From Methanobrevibacter thaueri (lineage in GTDB: Archaea; Methanobacteriota; Methanobacteria; Methanobacteriales; Methanobacteriaceae): 64,000 bases of DNA. The stretch lies in the NCBI RefSeq assembly GCF_015062915.1, contig NZ_SUTJ01000006.1, positions 54,774-118,773 on the forward strand, read 5' to 3'. The position numbers were made by a program, and so were the translations under genes. Numbering within the stretch: position 1 is the first letter of the stretch; each line of letters begins with the position of its first letter. Below, piece by piece: positions 32,918 through 42,518 of the stretch. The notes beneath the pieces are model-generated. The model searched no databases. It was not told where the DNA came from and saw only the letters and a program-made list of their open reading frames with translations.

Positions 32918-34474
32918 ATGAAAACTCTTGAAAAAACACTCAAATCCGTAACTGAAAATCCAAAATATATCTTCCGCCTAACCGTTCAGGGAGTTATGGT
33001 AGGTATATTTGCAGGTTTGATGGTTTGCCTGTACCGTTTTTTACTTGCAGGTTCTGAAAGTGTTTTAAGAGGATACCTCGATGTAATACATGGGAATGTA
33101 TTCTACATTGTTTTGTTTTTTATGGCATTGGCTGTAATGGGGCTTCTCATTGACTTTCTGACAAAATGGGAAGTTGACTCAGCAGGAAGCGGAATACCAC
33201 AGGTTTACGCTGAGGTGAAAGGCCATATGGAAGCCAACTGGGCGAAAGTGCTGTTCTCAAAGATCGTTTCAGGAGTTCTCACCGCACTTGGCGGATTGTC
33301 CCTTGGTCCGGAAGGCCCGTCCGTTCAGATTGGTGGTATGGCAGGTAAAGGAATAGCAAGACTTTTCAAGGGATCAAAGACCGATGAGCTGAGACTTATT
33401 CTGGTCGGTTCTGCCGTGGGTATTACAGCAGCATTCAATGCGCCATTGGCAGGTGTTATTTTTGTTTTTGAGGAAATAAACCATGGATTTGACAAGACAT
33501 TGGTTTTCATTGCACTGGTATCAGCTATCGTATCCGATTTCATCTCAAAGATGATATTCGGCCAGTCAACAATACTTAACTTCCCGGTTTTAAACATTCC
33601 GCTTGAATCATATTGGGTTCTAATCGTTCTAGGTGTGATTATTGGATTTTTAGGATACATCTACAATATAGGAATGATCAAGTCAAGCGATTTCATGAAC
33701 AATCTTAAAATCCCATCATGGCTTAAGTTCGTGTTGGTTTTCATGGTTTCAGGAGTTGTGGCATTGACAATACCTGAAATCAGTGACGGGGGTCACTTCA
33801 TGATGGACATGCTGGATGTGGCCGTTCCATCATTGGGTGTTCTGGTAGTGCTGCTTTTAATGAAATACATTTTCTCAATGTTTTCATTCTCATCAGGAGC
33901 ACCTGGAGGTATATTCCTGCCAATTCTCGTATTGGGTGCTTATATTGGTGCAGTATTCGGTTCAATTGCCGTTCCATCCCTCGGATTGCAGCATGACTTG
34001 ATTTACAGGTTCATAATAATCTCAATGGCAGGATTTTTCGCAGCAACCGTCCGCTCCCCGATTACAGGAATTGTGCTTTTAGCGGAAATGTCCGGTTCAA
34101 CCGAGTCACTGGTTGCAATGGTTATCGTGTCACTGATTGCATACGTCGTTCCAACACTTCTGGGCAACGAACCGATTTACGAGTCATTATACGACAGGTT
34201 ACTGCTTAATAAAAACAGGGAATACGTTAAAAAACCTTCAAAACATGTATTGTCAGAGTATCTGGTGCCTTTGGATTGCAATTATATCAATTTCAAAATC
34301 AAGGACATTCCATTCCCGAAAAACGCCATTGTGGTTTCAATCATCAGAAACGGCAAGTACATCATTCCGACAGAGGACTTCAAAATACAGTATTCAGACC
34401 AGATTCAGATACTTACAGACAGCAACGATTATCCGTATGTGCGTGAGGAAATTCAAGAGTTATTTGGTGGTTAG
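32918..34474 (+). CDS. ClC-family chloride channel/antiporter with C-terminal TrkA_C-like domain
   Basis: 518 residues. Selectivity-filter motifs: GSGIPQVYAEV, GPEGPSVQ (gating Glu132, equivalent to the E. coli ClC external glutamate in GREGP), and GGIFLPILVLGAYIGAVFG. About 18 membrane-embedded helices end near residue 420; the rest (PLDCNYINFKIKDIPFPKNAIVVSI to DQIQILTDS) is a TrkA_C-like RCK fold instead of the CBS pair. The retained gating Glu suggests Cl-/H+ exchange. It helps anion balance and acid resistance. The next nitroreductase starts immediately after its stop. Confidence 0.92.
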   Translation: MKTLEKTLKSVTENPKYIFRLTVQGVMVGIFAGLMVCLYRFLLAGSESVLRGYLDVIHGNVFYIVLFFMALAVMGLLIDFLTKWEVDSAGSGIPQVYAEVKGHMEANWAKVLFSKIVSGVLTALGGLSLGPEGPSVQIGGMAGKGIARLFKGSKTDELRLILVGSAVGITAAFNAPLAGVIFVFEEINHGFDKTLVFIALVSAIVSDFISKMIFGQSTILNFPVLNIPLESYWVLIVLGVIIGFLGYIYNIGMIKSSDFMNNLKIPSWLKFVLVFMVSGVVALTIPEISDGGHFMMDMLDVAVPSLGVLVVLLLMKYIFSMFSFSSGAPGGIFLPILVLGAYIGAVFGSIAVPSLGLQHDLIYRFIIISMAGFFAATVRSPITGIVLLAEMSGSTESLVAMVIVSLIAYVVPTLLGNEPIYESLYDRLLLNKNREYVKKPSKHVLSEYLVPLDCNYINFKIKDIPFPKNAIVVSIIRNGKYIIPTEDFKIQYSDQIQILTDSNDYPYVREEIQELFGG

Positions 34475-34975
34475 ATGAGCTTAATATTCAAAAGACATAG
34501 TGTTCGCAGATTCACAGACCAGAAAGTAGAGGATGAAAAGATAGAAAACCTGTTAAAGGCAGGAATGCAGGCTCCATCAGCATGTAATCAGCAGGCATGG
34601 GAGTTCATTGTGGTTTCAAAGCCAGAGGACAAGCTTGCAATCTCCAAAATGCATGAATATGCAAAGCCTGCCGAGAAGGCGTCCCATCTGATTGTGACAC
34701 TGGGAAATCTTAACGGAGCAAACTGTCACCGTCTGATAGACCAGGATCTTGGAGCATGCAATGAAAACATTCTTCTTCAGGCAACTCATGAAGGCCTTGG
34801 TGCAGTATGGCTCGGATTCCATCCAATCGAAGACCGTACCTTAAGATTAAAGGAGTATTTAAACATTCCTGATAATTGCATTCCGTTTTCAGTGATTTGT
34901 GTAGGCTATCCTGCATATGAAAGTGAAGTCAAATTAAGGTATGACGAGTCAAAAGTCCATTATGACAGGTATTAG
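34475..34975 (+). CDS. Nitroreductase-family FMN protein
   Basis: 166 residues: SLIFKRHSVRRFTDQKV at the start, GMQAPSACNQQAWEFIVV, and GLGAVWLGFHPIEDR. This is a third compact nitroreductase-type protein in the window, most like the one at 7936. The ATG directly follows the ClC stop (TAG then ATG), with GGTGG inside the upstream gene as SD, so translation is coupled. A hairpin terminator follows. Confidence 0.87.
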   Translation: MSLIFKRHSVRRFTDQKVEDEKIENLLKAGMQAPSACNQQAWEFIVVSKPEDKLAISKMHEYAKPAEKASHLIVTLGNLNGANCHRLIDQDLGACNENILLQATHEGLGAVWLGFHPIEDRTLRLKEYLNIPDNCIPFSVICVGYPAYESEVKLRYDESKVHYDRY

Positions 34976-34976
34976 A

Positions 34977-35028
34977 TTGATGATTTCAAAATGTTAGTGC
35001 ATTTATGAAACATCAAAATTTTTTTTAA
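34977..35028 (+). terminator. Hairpin terminator after the ClC-nitroreductase operon
   Basis: TTGATGATTTCA (34977-34988) pairs with TGAAACATCAA (35006-35016), eleven pairs with one bulged A, followed by a run of Ts at about 35019-35027. Confidence 0.65.
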
Positions 35029-35093
35029 TCTTTAAATATTTCCTTTTACATATCTTTAATTGTAAAAATTTTCATTTTTAAAAAGGGGTAGGT

Positions 35094-36917
35094 ATGGCTA
35101 AAATTCACTTATATGATTTTGAACATTTGAACACAACAACTGAAAGCATTTACGAATTGGGGGATTTCAACCTCCTTATAGTGCTTAAGGACGGTAAGAA
35201 CCTTACCAGTTGGGCAGATGTTGAAAATAAGGAGGATATAATATTCATAAGTGAAGATTTGTTCGGCCAGACCTCATTGGAAGCCAGATACCAGGGCATG
35301 AAAAACCTCAGGGCAATCGTAACATTCGGTGTAGGAAATGTTGAAAGCCTAAAAGGAATGTTTTCAGGCTGTGAATCACTTGAAGAAATATCATCTCTCT
35401 CCTCATGGGATGTAAGTGGTGTAACAGACATCAGCTACATGTTTGAGGACTGCAAAAGCCTTTCAAACATTTCAGCATTGAGGAAATGGAACGTTTCAAA
35501 TGTGGTGAGCATTTCAAGAATGTTTTCAGGATGTGAGTCACTTGAGGAGATTTCAGCTCTTGAGTCATGGGATGTGAGCAGTGTAAATGACATGTATTAT
35601 CTTTTTGCATACTGCACAAGCCTAAGGGACATTTCAGCTCTTGAGTCATGGGATGTGAGCAATGTCTTGGACATGGGGTGCCTGTTTGACTTCTGCGCTT
35701 CACTTGAAGACATTTCCCCATTGCAGAACTGGGATCTGTCAAATGTATTCAATATTACAGCATTATTCAGAGGATGCGTTAATTTAAAGGACATTTCACC
35801 ATTATCTAAATGGGACCTGTCCAGAATGCACAGGAACAAGGCACTGCTTGCGGTGTTTTCATACTGTACCAATCTGAGAAACATTTCACCGTTGAAGAAA
35901 TGGGACGTGTCCAACATCACTCGTATGAGTGGACTATTTGAAGGGTGCACTTCACTGAGGGACGCTTCACCATTGAAAAAATGGGATGTGAGCAATGTTA
36001 CTTCACTTGATTTTCTCTTTAGGGAATGCAGTTCACTGTCTGATATAAGCAACTTCAAGTCATGGGATATTGATAGTCTTGAATCAGTCACAGGAATGCT
36101 TGACGGCTGCAGTGACCTGATTGATGTTTCCCCATTCAAGAAATGGGACGTTTCAAACATAAAGTCAATGAACAAGCTGTTCTACAATTGCATTTCACTC
36201 ACTGATGTTTCAAGCCTGAATGATTGGGAAGTATCACATGGCACTTCAATCAAGGCAATTTTCGACAAGTGCGATTCATTGGAGGAGTATCCTGGATGGT
36301 TTAAGGTTGCAATGATGAAAAACAATGAGGCAGACACTGAAACCCGTCAAAAGATAATCAACGACCTGGATGCGGAATTCTTTAAAAATCATGACCTTAA
36401 CGAATTCGATGAGGACACACAATTGTTCATGGTTGCCGCAACAGACAGCCAAAGCCTTTTGGCATACATTTCAGAGAGATCCAAGAACAGGTTCATACAG
36501 GAAAAGGCACTTGACAGAATCACCGATGAGGAAATCCTGACCAGAATAGTGTTGAATGACCATAACTGTGACTTATCAAGAGTCAACGGCAAGATTAAAT
36601 CATATTTCTACAATAGGGAAAGGGCGTTAATTAAAATCACCAACAAGGCATTTCTGATGAGGATAGCCAAGGAACTTCCTCATATACTTGACAATTTCGC
36701 TCACCTTGCCAAATACATCGATACAGATGCTGAATGGGTTGATATAGTTCTCAATGCAAAATCCCAGCACATCAGAATATTTGCCCTGGCCAATGTCAAG
36801 TCCGCAAATTCATTTGAGACTGTCATTCAACAGAGCAGTGACGAACAGCTGGTCAAGGTTGCACGTTTAAACATGCCTAAAGAAAAGCCTATTGAAGATG
36901 AGCAAAAAGATAACTAG
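35094..36917 (+). CDS. DUF285/BspA-like repeat protein with HEAT-like C-terminus, no signal peptide
   Basis: 607 residues. Residues about 75-400 hold around 13 tandem units of about 24-25 residues with the consensus MFxxCxSLxxISxLxxWDVSxV, the DUF285 (BspA/mycoplasma lipoprotein) solenoid repeat. Residues about 410-590 are helical and repeat-like (FIQEKALDRITDEEILTRIV, IRIFALANVK), resembling HEAT-type units. Family relatives are usually surface proteins, but this one begins MAKIHLYDFEHLNTTTESIY with no hydrophobic segment, so it should be cytosolic and probably a protein-binding scaffold. SD GGGGTAGG precedes the ATG. Confidence 0.75.
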   Translation: MAKIHLYDFEHLNTTTESIYELGDFNLLIVLKDGKNLTSWADVENKEDIIFISEDLFGQTSLEARYQGMKNLRAIVTFGVGNVESLKGMFSGCESLEEISSLSSWDVSGVTDISYMFEDCKSLSNISALRKWNVSNVVSISRMFSGCESLEEISALESWDVSSVNDMYYLFAYCTSLRDISALESWDVSNVLDMGCLFDFCASLEDISPLQNWDLSNVFNITALFRGCVNLKDISPLSKWDLSRMHRNKALLAVFSYCTNLRNISPLKKWDVSNITRMSGLFEGCTSLRDASPLKKWDVSNVTSLDFLFRECSSLSDISNFKSWDIDSLESVTGMLDGCSDLIDVSPFKKWDVSNIKSMNKLFYNCISLTDVSSLNDWEVSHGTSIKAIFDKCDSLEEYPGWFKVAMMKNNEADTETRQKIINDLDAEFFKNHDLNEFDEDTQLFMVAATDSQSLLAYISERSKNRFIQEKALDRITDEEILTRIVLNDHNCDLSRVNGKIKSYFYNRERALIKITNKAFLMRIAKELPHILDNFAHLAKYIDTDAEWVDIVLNAKSQHIRIFALANVKSANSFETVIQQSSDEQLVKVARLNMPKEKPIEDEQKDN

Positions 36918-37015
36918 TTTTTTCAAATTCATTTAGGCAAATATAAATAATAATAAAAATAAATTCTTATTCAATAACTTAATGTTTAAGTTAAATTTTT
37001 TTAGAGGTTAAAACT

Positions 37016-37987
37016 ATGGTAAGTGTAAACGTAGAAGCTAAAAAAACCGTAGATGTAATGATTGAAAAAGCAGATGAATTAAACATCGCTGTTGCAACTT
37101 TAGATAATGGTGCTACTGTTATCGACTGTGGTGTAAATGTCGATGGAAGTTTCAAGGCAGGAGAACTTTATACTAAAGTATGTCTTGGTGGACTTGCAGA
37201 TGTTGGAATTTCCATTCCAGGAGATTTATCTGAAAAATTCGCACTTCCTTCAGTCAAAATCAAAACAGACTCACCTTCAATTTCAACCTTAGGTTCACAA
37301 AAAGCAGGTTGGTCCGTTTCTGTCGGAGATTTCTTCGCATTAGGTTCAGGACCTGCAAGAGCAATCGCTTTAAAACCAGCAGAAACCTATGAAGAAATCG
37401 GTTACGAAGACAAAGACGCTGACTTAGCAATCTTGACCTTGGAAGCTGACGTATTGCCTGGTGAAGATGTTGCACAATACATCGCTGATGAATGTAACGT
37501 TGACGTTAAGGATGTCTACTTGCTTGTAGCTCCTACTTCTTCTCTCGTTGGATCAATCCAAATCTCCGGTAGAGTAGTTGAAAACGGAACTTACAAAATG
37601 TTAGAATTTATCAAATTCGACGTAACCAAAGTAAAACATGCAGCAGGTATTGCACCTATCGCACCTGTTGACCCAGACGGACTCAAGGCTATGGGTAAAA
37701 CCAACGATGCAGTGCTCTTCGGTGGAAGAACCTACTACTATGTTGAATCTGAAGAAGGCGATGACATTGCTGATGTTGCAGCTCAATTACCATCTTCCGC
37801 TGCTGACGGATATGGTAAACCATTCTTTGACGTATTTAAAGAAGCTGGATTTGACTTTTACCAAATCGACAAAGGAATGTTTGCTCCTGCAGAAGTAGTC
37901 ATCAATGACTTAACCACTGGTAAAATTTATAAGGAAGGATTTGTAAACGCTGACTTGCTTAAAAAATCCTTCGGTGTAGATGAATAA
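37016..37987 (+). CDS. mch: Methenyltetrahydromethanopterin cyclohydrolase
   Basis: 323 residues, the normal Mch length. Recognisable segments are MVSVNVEAKKTVDVMIEKAD, GWSVSVGDFFALGSGPARA, and a C-terminal PFFDVFKEAGFDFYQIDKGM. Mch interconverts 5-formyl-H4MPT and 5,10-methenyl-H4MPT, the third step in CO2 reduction to methane. The cofactor ring is supplied by the beta-RFAP synthase pathway at 21.7 kb. It is monocistronic, with a TATA-like AAATATAAATAAT near 36941-36953 and SD AGAGGT. Codon use is strongly biased, as expected for a major enzyme. A stop-spanning hairpin follows. Confidence 0.96.
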   Translation: MVSVNVEAKKTVDVMIEKADELNIAVATLDNGATVIDCGVNVDGSFKAGELYTKVCLGGLADVGISIPGDLSEKFALPSVKIKTDSPSISTLGSQKAGWSVSVGDFFALGSGPARAIALKPAETYEEIGYEDKDADLAILTLEADVLPGEDVAQYIADECNVDVKDVYLLVAPTSSLVGSIQISGRVVENGTYKMLEFIKFDVTKVKHAAGIAPIAPVDPDGLKAMGKTNDAVLFGGRTYYYVESEEGDDIADVAAQLPSSAADGYGKPFFDVFKEAGFDFYQIDKGMFAPAEVVINDLTTGKIYKEGFVNADLLKKSFGVDE

Positions 37988-38022
37988 TTCTATTCATCTT
38001 TACTTTTTTCTTTTTTTTTTAA
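37979..38022 (+). terminator. mch terminator spanning the stop codon
   Basis: GATGAATA (37979-37986) and TATTCATC (37991-37998) pair around ATTC, followed by T tracts at 38003-38022. The TAA stop (37985-37987) sits at the end of the 5' arm. Confidence 0.75.
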
Positions 38023-38121
38023 TCATCTTTTACAATTTGTATAGTAAATTTTATATAATCTTATTTTTAAATTATTATTAACACTTAATCGGAGTGTTAA
38101 TTAAATTAAAAGGTGAAAAAC

Positions 38122-38952
38122 ATGGAAATAACTGAAATTATTAAGGATTCATTCACTTTTCCGGTTAATAACTTGAAGGCACTTGGAATATATATTGCAT
38201 TCACTTTAGCTGCAGGAATTGTTATTGGGCTTGCCGCTGTATGCACACAGTTTTCCGTTAACAACTCCGCTTTACTGATTGTGTCTTTCCTCCTATTGAT
38301 TGTTTCCCTATTGATAGGATTCATACTAGCCGGATATGAGATTGATATTATAAAAACAGGTATAGACTTTGAGGAAATTGCTCCAAGCATTGACATTAAA
38401 AACGACCTGGTAAGAGGTATTAAGGCAATAATTGTTGCCATAGTCTATTATATCATTCCAGCAATAATCACAATCATTGTGGCTGCATTAACAAATCTGC
38501 CTCAAAACATGATTAACGTTGCTCAAAATCTTAACCAGACAATCGCAAACACCAACGGCACAGTCGTTGCAAGCTCTGCAATTGATATGGTTCCAAAGGA
38601 ATTAATAGCTAACCTTGCCGGATCAATAACACTGACCGTGCTGGTTGGAATAGTCTTGTTCATCATATTCTCATTTTTCCACTACATGGCAAATGCAAGA
38701 CTTGCAAACACCGACAGTTTAGGTGAGGCATTGAACATTCCTGAAGCTTTCAGGGACCTTTCAAGAATAGGCTTTGGAAAAGTAATAGCTACTGTACTTC
38801 TCCTTATAATAATTGTTGTAGTAATCACTGCAATTCTAGGATACATCTACCAGTACATCCCTGCATTAACAATATTAAACATTATCGTATCTCCATTCTT
38901 GATGTTTGCAATGAACAGGGCTAACGGTTTACTGTATAGTGATATAGTTTAA
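38122..38952 (+). CDS. DUF4013 multi-spanning membrane protein
   Basis: 276 residues with about six membrane helices, opening MEITEIIKDSFTFPVNNLK and including GFILAGYEIDIIKTGI and a late FFHYMANARLANTDSLGEAL, both typical of DUF4013 (archaeal, unknown function). The N-terminal DSFTFP and the periodic loops are like a membrane protein that controls others rather than a transporter. ATG 38122 with SD AAGGTGAA is preferred to GTG 38113. It is transcribed alone from a TATA box ATTTTATATAAT near 38049-38060. Confidence 0.8.
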   Translation: MEITEIIKDSFTFPVNNLKALGIYIAFTLAAGIVIGLAAVCTQFSVNNSALLIVSFLLLIVSLLIGFILAGYEIDIIKTGIDFEEIAPSIDIKNDLVRGIKAIIVAIVYYIIPAIITIIVAALTNLPQNMINVAQNLNQTIANTNGTVVASSAIDMVPKELIANLAGSITLTVLVGIVLFIIFSFFHYMANARLANTDSLGEALNIPEAFRDLSRIGFGKVIATVLLLIIIVVVITAILGYIYQYIPALTILNIIVSPFLMFAMNRANGLLYSDIV

Positions 38953-39010
38953 ATGCAATATTTTTTTTCTTTTTTTTCTTTTTTTCATATCAAACTTAAC
39001 TAATTTTAAA

Positions 39011-39023
39011 AACATATTTATGT
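39011..39023 (+). promoter_or_regulatory. TATA box of the first rubrerythrin
   Basis: ACATATTTATGTAA at about 39010-39023 is followed 37 bases later by the ATG, with SD GGAGAT at 39047-39052. Confidence 0.4.
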
Positions 39024-39059
39024 AATGATAATAAATAGTAATATATTGGAGATGTTATT

Positions 39060-39605
39060 ATGGCTGATTTAAAAGGCACAAAAACAGAAGAAAATTTAAA
39101 GGCAGCATTCGCTGGCGAGTCCCAAGCACATACTAAATACCAATATTTTGCAGCTAAAGCAAAAGAAGAAGGCTACGTTCAAATCCACGATATTTTCATG
39201 GAAACTTCCAAAAACGAAAGAGAACACGCTAAAATCTGGTTCAAATTATTACACGATGAAGACGTACCAGACACTATTGCTAACTTAAACGCTGCAGCAG
39301 ATGGTGAAAACGAAGAATGGACTGAAATGTACAAAGAGTTCGCAGAAACCGCTAAAGAAGAAGGTTTCCCAATGATTGCATTCTTATTTGAAAAAGTGGG
39401 AGCAATCGAAAAAGAACACGAAGAAAGATACAGAACATTACTTGCAAACGTTGAAAACGATGCAGTGTTCAACAAAGCAGAAGAAATCGAATGGAAATGT
39501 GAAAACTGTGGATTTGTTTTCAAAGGTCCTAATGCACCTGAAAAATGTCCTGTATGTGGACTTCCAAAAGCACATTTCGAAGAAAGAGCAACCAACTTTA
39601 AATAA
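39060..39605 (+). CDS. rbr: Rubrerythrin, copy 1
   Basis: 181 residues. An N-terminal erythrin four-helix bundle has diiron ligands in [12 protein letters not shown] (Glu), [11 protein letters not shown] (E-x-x-H) and EKEHEERY; a C-terminal rubredoxin-like domain holds Fe in CENCG...CPVCG. Rubrerythrin reduces hydrogen peroxide using rubredoxin or NAD(P)H-derived electrons, a major oxygen defence of anaerobes. It shares promoter layout and the first 16 residues with copy 2, so these arose by tandem duplication. Confidence 0.95.
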   Translation: MADLKGTKTEENLKAAFAGESQAHTKYQYFAAKAKEEGYVQIHDIFMETSKNEREHAKIWFKLLHDEDVPDTIANLNAAADGENEEWTEMYKEFAETAKEEGFPMIAFLFEKVGAIEKEHEERYRTLLANVENDAVFNKAEEIEWKCENCGFVFKGPNAPEKCPVCGLPKAHFEERATNFK

Positions 39606-39661
39606 GCTCTTTTAACTTTTTTTTATTTTTACTTTTTTTAAAATCAATACTTAGTGATTAT

Positions 39662-39994
39662 ATGAACAAGATGGTAGTATTTTTCATCAGACACCCAAGG
39701 TTTCCCGACATCACCCTCAAGGGACTGGTAGACGGGGATTACCTGCTTGATGAGGAAGCTCAAGAGTATGCAGAAGGAATCATCCAATATTATCAGGGAG
39801 ACAACATCAGATGGGAGTTTCCAGTCAATAAGTTCATGAGAAATTCCATCAAATGGAACGCTTACGAGGAGTTCAGGCAATTCATCCTGGACAATGAAAA
39901 GGATCTGGCCTGCACAATATTCGAGGGTGGCAAGGACAAGATCAACTGCAGATATGAGGACCTGTTCATTCAAAGGGAAGTATTGACTTGGTAG
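39662..39994 (+). CDS. Hypothetical protein between the rubrerythrins
   Basis: 110 residues, no recognised family. The sequence opens MNKMVVFFIRHPRFPDITLK and is mixed alpha/beta with several aromatic residues (YYQGDNIRWEFP). A minus-strand frame of similar length overlaps it, but the plus frame has GTGAT before its ATG and normal codon use. It is placed between the two rubrerythrin genes, so a link to peroxide defence is possible but unproven. Confidence 0.6.
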   Translation: MNKMVVFFIRHPRFPDITLKGLVDGDYLLDEEAQEYAEGIIQYYQGDNIRWEFPVNKFMRNSIKWNAYEEFRQFILDNEKDLACTIFEGGKDKINCRYEDLFIQREVLTW

Positions 39995-40048
39995 GAAAAA
40001 TATATAAACATCAAATTAATTAATATACTTTTTAAAGGAGATGAAATT

Positions 40049-40594
40049 ATGGCAGATTTAAAAGGAACCAAAACCGAAGAAAACTTAAAAGCAGCACTTG
40101 CTGGTGAATCCCAAGCACGTGTAAAATACGAATTTTACGCTTCTCAAGCTAAAAAAGATGGTTACGTTGAAATCAAAGAGATTTTCCAAGAATCATCCGA
40201 CAATGAAAAAGAACATGCTAAAATCTGGTTCAAACTCTTGAACGGAGGCAAAGTGCCTGACACTTTAACCAACCTCGCAGATGCAGCAGCAGGCGAACAC
40301 GAAGAATGGACTGAAATGTACAAAGAGTTCGCTGAAACCGCACGTGAAGAAGGCTTCGACGACATTGCAGACTTATTCGATGCAGCTGGTGCAACCGAAA
40401 AAGCACACGAAGACAGATACAATGCATTAACCGCAAAAATCAAAGCTGACAAAGTGTTCAAGAAAGATGAAGAAATCGCATGGAAATGTAACAACTGTGG
40501 ATACATCCATTATGGAACAGACGCTCCTGAAGTCTGCCCATTATGTGACCACCCACAAGCACACTTCAGAAAACAAGACACTAGTTACATCTAG
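40049..40594 (+). CDS. rbr: Rubrerythrin, copy 2
   Basis: 181 residues with the same layout as copy 1: Glu in GESQARVKYEFY, E-x-x-H in [19 protein letters not shown], and a rubredoxin domain CNNCG...CPLCD. The last knuckle reads CPLCDHP in place of CPVCGLP, a small change at the Fe(Cys)4 site. Copy 2 may differ in substrate or partner. A strong TATA (AAATATATAAAC, about 39998-40009) and SD AAAGGAGAT suggest high expression. Confidence 0.95.
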   Translation: MADLKGTKTEENLKAALAGESQARVKYEFYASQAKKDGYVEIKEIFQESSDNEKEHAKIWFKLLNGGKVPDTLTNLADAAAGEHEEWTEMYKEFAETAREEGFDDIADLFDAAGATEKAHEDRYNALTAKIKADKVFKKDEEIAWKCNNCGYIHYGTDAPEVCPLCDHPQAHFRKQDTSYI

Positions 40595-40668
40595 GTCTTT
40601 TTTTCCTTTTTTATTTTTTTTACCACAAAATCACCAATTATTTCAATATCTTAAGATATAGTACTCAT

Positions 40669-40953
40669 ATGGAAATTGAGGTAACTGTTCAAAATCAGAA
40701 TGAATTCGATGAGTCAATTCAAAGATATATTGAAAGCGGTTATGAACTTGAAAGCAGAGTTGGAGACACAGCCATATTGAGAAAGAAGGGTTTTAAATTA
40801 TGGATTTTCATAGTTTTGCTTTTGTTTTTCATAATTGGGGCAGTGTTATATTATTTCCTCTCGGATGACAATATAGTCGTCATAAGAAATCTCAAAAGCG
40901 AAGCTGAAGAGGTTTCTGCAAGAATGATAGATGATAATGCAATTAATGTATAA
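40669..40953 (+). CDS. Small membrane-anchored hypothetical protein
   Basis: 94 residues: an N-terminal soluble domain (MEIEVTVQNQNEFDESIQRY), one membrane helix (LWIFIVLLLFFIIGAVLYYF) at about residues 44-63, and an acidic tail. No SD is obvious; the gene is 17 bases upstream of the NAMPT gene. Function unknown. Confidence 0.55.
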   Translation: MEIEVTVQNQNEFDESIQRYIESGYELESRVGDTAILRKKGFKLWIFIVLLLFFIIGAVLYYFLSDDNIVVIRNLKSEAEEVSARMIDDNAINV

Positions 40954-40970
40954 AATATATTCGTGATAAA

Positions 40971-42382
40971 ATGATTGAAAACAATATTTGTCTTTTAACA
41001 GATAGTTACAAGGTAACTCACCACTACTTCTACCCAAAAGGCACAGAAAAGATTTACTCCTACCTTGAAAGCAGAGTGGGCGCCGAGTTCAACAAGACAA
41101 TTTTTTACGGACTTCAATACATCCTAAAGAAGTATCTGGAAGGGCAGGTCGTAACTCAACAAAAGATAGATGAGGCTGACAATCTCATATCAGCACATAT
41201 AGGTCCGGATATTTTCAACAGGGATGGCTGGCAATACATATTGGATGAGCATGACGGCAGATTGCCTATTGAAATCAAGGCGGTTCCGGAAGGAACTCCT
41301 GTGGATGTAAGCAATGTTCTCATGACTGTTGAAAACACAGATAAGAAATCCTACTGGCTTGTAAACTACCTGGAATCATTGTTGCTTCAGGTATGGTATC
41401 CGTCAACAGTTGCAACATTATCAGCGGAAGTCAGAAAACTGTGCAACTTCTACTGGATGTTACAGGTTCTGAAAAGGACAATCTGGATTTCATGCTTCAT
41501 GATTTCGGTTATCGTGGAGCAACATCAACAGAATCATCAATGCTATGCGGATCAGCACACCTTTTAAGCTTTTCCGGAACAGACACAATCCCTGCATTGA
41601 CAATTCCTGAAAACTACTACAATGACTCTGACCTTTACGGTTTTTCAGTTCAGGCAACAGAGCACAGCGTGATGACTTCACTCGGTCCTGAAGGTGAATT
41701 CGACCAGGTCTTAAATGTAATCGACAAGGCAAGAGAGGGAATATTGTCAATTGTTATCGATTCATATAACTACCGTAATTTCCTCACAGAAGCCGGAAAA
41801 TCAGGTACTGATTTGAATGAGGCAATATTGAACTTCCTTGACGGTGAGAATAACAAGGTTGTGTTCCGTCCGGACAGTGGAGAGCCTGTATCAACCACTA
41901 TCGATTGTCTTAACTTGCTGTCAGAAGGCTTTGGTAGTCACCTGACTGATAAGGGATATAAAGTGTTTGACCTCAACATCGGACTTCTTTGGGGTGACGG
42001 TTTAAACTATCAAAAGATTCGTGACATACTCTTTGCAATGAAATCAAGCGGTTGGGCTGCCCAGAACATCATATTCGGTATGGGTGGAGGATTGCACTCC
42101 AATGTCACCCGTGACACTCAAAGGAATGCCTTCAAGTGCTCTGCACAATTGCGTGACGGAGAATGGCATGACATATTCAAAAACCCATTGGATTCAAGTA
42201 AAAAGTCCAAGACAGGAAGATTCAAATTGGTTAACGACAATAACTCCTTCAAAACAATTCCAATTGATGGCGAAGGTGAGGATTGTCTTCAAACAGTATT
42301 TAAGAATGGTGAATTGCTCATTGATGATATGTTTGCCGACATCAAGTCAAGGGCATTGAACTATTCCAATAACAGGATTTAA
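40971..42382 (+). pseudogene. nadV: Nicotinamide phosphoribosyltransferase (NAMPT), one-base frameshift
   Basis: Two overlapping frames together encode a full-length NAMPT of about 470 residues. The first (from 40971) gives TDSYKVTHHYFYPKGTEKIY, then STVATLSAEVRK; the second continues VQLLLDVTGSEKDNLDFMLH, DFGYRGATS, VFRPDSGEP, IGLLWGDG, GMGGGLHSNVTRDTQRNAFK. The break is in the A-run at 41435-41438: one more A would join them as RK-TVQLLLD. The enzyme makes NMN from nicotinamide and PRPP, for NAD salvage. All the catalytic segments are kept, so this is a recent mutation, a sequencing error, or a slippage site. Confidence 0.85.
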
Positions 42383-42403
42383 AATCCTTATTTTTTCTTT
42401 TTT
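42374..42403 (+). terminator. NAMPT gene terminator spanning the stop codon
   Basis: AGGAT (42374-42378) pairs with ATCCT (42384-42388), with the TAA stop in the loop, followed by T-rich tracts at 42390-42405. Confidence 0.55.
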
Positions 42404-42430
42404 TCTTTAAATTTTACTTTTCATCAAACA

Positions 42431-42445
42431 GTATTTATATTATAA
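42431..42445 (+). promoter_or_regulatory. TATA box for ALP 3
   Basis: GTATTTATATTATAAAA at about 42430-42446 suits an archaeal TATA box, placing transcription start near 42463, about 55 bases before the preferred start codon. Confidence 0.4.
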
Positions 42446-42518
42446 AAAACTTAAATACTAATATTCTATACATTTTACCAATTATATGAGTCTAAATTGG
42501 TACAATGGGGGAAATATT

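Noticed and set aside
39644..39973. A 109-residue minus-strand frame opposite the 110-residue gene between the rubrerythrins
   Set aside because: The plus frame has a suitable SD and codon use like its neighbours; the minus frame has neither.
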